DNA from: Patella vulgata
Lineage: Eukaryota > Mollusca > Gastropoda > Patellidae
Direction of reading: 5' to 3'
Assembly (NCBI RefSeq): GCF_932274485.2
Contig: NC_065882.2
Location: forward strand, 7,919,390-7,983,389
DNA: 64,000 bases
Shown here: one piece after another, positions 62,701 to 64,000 of the stretch
How the letters are laid out: every line of letters begins with the position of its first letter
How positions within the stretch are numbered: the first letter of the stretch is position 1
Notes under the pieces: generated by a model
Databases searched by the model: none
Told to the model about the DNA's origin: nothing
The model's input: the letters and a program-made list of their open reading frames with translations, nothing else
Position numbers and translations under genes: made by a program

Positions 62701-64000
62701 TTGTCAATTTCTAGGTCCCAAATATTAGCGATTAAGCTCCTTTAAATAAGTGGGCAGCGGAATTTAAGCTTTGACAATGACCCTCGTCCTGGAAGGCCAT
62801 CAACCATTCAAGAAAACATTATCTGGGTGTATGAGATGGTGATGGCTGATCGATGAACGGCCAGTCGACTATTTCCAGTGTTTTAGGCATCTCTAATGAG
62901 GGGAGAGAGAGAGAGGAATGAGGTTTAACGTCCACTCGACACAAACTAGGTTTAATTTTATTTCAATAATTCGCTTGCGCATAGGGGTCTTTAGCAGTGG
63001 GATTCAAAACCACGCCAGTTGACTCAATGACAGGCTTTATGATACAGCGCGCACGTGCTAACCATTCGGCCATCCAACCCCCCTTCTAATAAGGGGATTT
63101 AGCACATTATTGCCAACAACAGAAGTTTCTGCAAGATGGGTGTAAAAACACTTGACTGCAGATCAGAAACGTGCCAGATTCCCGTGACAATCTCGGTCAT
63201 TTTAAAGCAGATCCTGATAATGTTTTGGCCAGATTTGAAACCAGAACTAACTTAGTTCAATGTCTTTGCCCCACCACTCTTGATCGGAAGGAACTTGGAT
63301 GTTCCTAGACTAAGAACATCATTCATCTGCCCTCACCCTTTTGATTTTTTAGAACAATACTTTAAAGATACATTATGGGAGATTAGATAAAGAGCTGACA
63401 GTTCTCGCCATAATAGTTAAAAACTAGATAATGTAAAGGTAATTTGTTGAAAATTTCAGTCAAATTGGTCCACTATGAACCGAGATATCAGCTTTGTACA
63501 TTTCCGCCTAGCCTCGTTCATCATTACTAAAGTTAGTACGTTAAAAAGCATAGTCTCGATTATCCATTGTTTTGATTTAATTATCAATGAGCGTTTGCAG
63601 CATATAGAATTCTAATCCAGTCGATATCGAAAGCTAGCCATGACATCGAGAGTTGATTATGGTCTGGATAAGTTAATTAATGTCTAATTAATAATTTAGA
63701 TAACATTTCAGGAATGACGAAAGACCTGCGATAGGCAGATTTAGCTCTTGCATAATGTATGTTTAATAAAGATATCTGAATGGATTAGAGAACGGACTTA
63801 GCCTTTGTAACACCTATCTCCCTCAACAGTTTGATAATGGGTATCTAATTGGCGCTGAACAGACGGTGATAGACATTGTAATACCTAATAATTGTATTAT
63901 ACCTTGTTGATCATCAGTGTAAACTATATCTTGTCTTGTGGTGGATGACAGAATAGTTGGTTGTGTTACCCCATAAGTCTCATCAATATCGAGTGGTTCT
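59710..64000 (-). CDS. Ankyrin-repeat protein, 5' end outside the window
   Basis: Two exons: 64000-63903 (partial; reading EPLDIDETYGVTQPTILSST) and 61724-59710. The donor at 63902-63901 and acceptor at 61726-61725 join in phase across Asp. After a Thr/Asn-rich leader comes IYKTCQYGTLDEVDNLM, then eight tandem 68-residue units, each two ankyrin repeats (SPVEKLKLLYSAGARFDVKD and GCSILDKACLYGTADCLKCL plus linker), ending within a repeat at REVGLDK and a stop. Ankyrin stacks bind protein partners; the partner is unknown. The stop inside a repeat suggests that the C-terminal cap is lost or that splicing continues to exons downstream (59254 onwards); no donor in the right phase was found. Confidence 0.85.
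59713..61284 (-). repeat. Coding tandem repeat, eight units of about 204 nt
   Basis: The units are so alike in DNA that blocks such as GCACCAGCAGAGTAGAGTAA recur nearly exactly in units 2-8. Lengths are 67-69 codons, so all indels keep frame. The central units are the most alike, the outer ones diverged, the pattern expected for internal unequal exchange. Confidence 0.95.
61800..62024. mobile_element. Foldback MITE with CTG target duplication
   Basis: The left arm GCCCCCAGTTCACAAAGCAT, TCTCAGACTTAAGTTGAGAA and the inverted right arm (to GAACTCGGGC) are about 45 nt each. CTG lies on both sides (61797-61799 and 62025-62027). The ends resemble those of the element at 16689. Ankyrin gene intron. 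Confidence 0.8.
62233..62745. mobile_element. TTAA-ended MITE (family P2) copy 2
   Basis: TTAAAGTAGCTAAGTCTC left, GATTAAGCTCCTTTAA right. It has about 66 nt more interior than copy 1 (near 62590-62650). Confidence 0.85.
62902..63083 (-). mobile_element. SINE-A with internal deletion
   Basis: GA run, TGAGGTTTAACGTCCACTCG tail, then a jump from AGCAGTGGGA to TTCAAAACCACGCCAGTTGA, and an intact head TGCTAACCATTCGGCCATCC. Confidence 0.85.
63362..63766. mobile_element. TTAA MITE (family P1), best complete copy
   Basis: TTAAAGATACATTATGGGAG left and CTTGCATAATGTATGTTTAA right: a 20-nt imperfect inverted repeat bounded by TTAA. It contains the AGCCTCGTTCATCATTACTA and GTCTCGATTATCCATTGTTT blocks shared by the copies in CFAP57. 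Confidence 0.85.

Overview
This window looks like a repeat-rich, AT-rich invertebrate animal genome, most likely a mollusc. Two things suggest this. First, the genes are intron-rich with GT-AG splicing and include animal ciliary and mitochondrial proteins. Second, short interspersed elements (SINEs) and small non-autonomous DNA transposons (MITEs) are very dense. The species assignment is inference; no species-diagnostic sequence was recognised. LAYOUT: 5.8-6.4 kb (minus) holds an intronless Tctex1-domain dynein light chain gene. 9.4-18.4 kb (plus) holds a complete 12-exon very-long-chain enoyl-CoA reductase gene (TECR, 306 aa), including a 6-nt coding first exon. 18.4-28.0 kb is gene-poor: a 150-bp tandem array, a 460-bp near-perfect hairpin, a CTGT-bearing repeat and a Tc1-type transposon whose 339-aa DD34E transposase frame is uninterrupted. 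28.1-45.4 kb (minus) holds a complete 19-exon CFAP57/WDR65 gene (1212 aa), a cilia WD40/coiled-coil protein. 46.6-51.0 kb (plus) holds a complete 4-exon ALKBH7 gene, divergent from CFAP57, with an X-box-like site and an unassigned candidate exon between them. 51-55.6 kb is repeats. 55.6-59.3 kb (minus) holds four exons of a cysteine/histidine-rich RING-like protein with an apparent 1-nt frameshift. 59.7-64 kb (minus) holds an ankyrin-repeat gene with eight tandem 68-residue units; its 5' end lies outside the window. REPEATS: two tRNA-headed SINE families (called A and B here) occur dozens of times and end in the same 3' motif before different simple-repeat tails. Also present are a MITE family with about 45-bp inverted ends and 9-10-bp target duplications, three MITE families ending in TTAA, 3-bp-duplication foldback elements, a pogo-like MITE, and two large inverted repeats. 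Several are nested. MOST UNUSUAL SIGNAL: seven splice junctions in two genes (three in TECR, four in CFAP57) have been copied into the adjoining intron as tandem arrays. The units carry exon sequence plus the donor or acceptor, so intronic minisatellites here appear to be seeded at exon-intron boundaries and to carry decoy splice sites.
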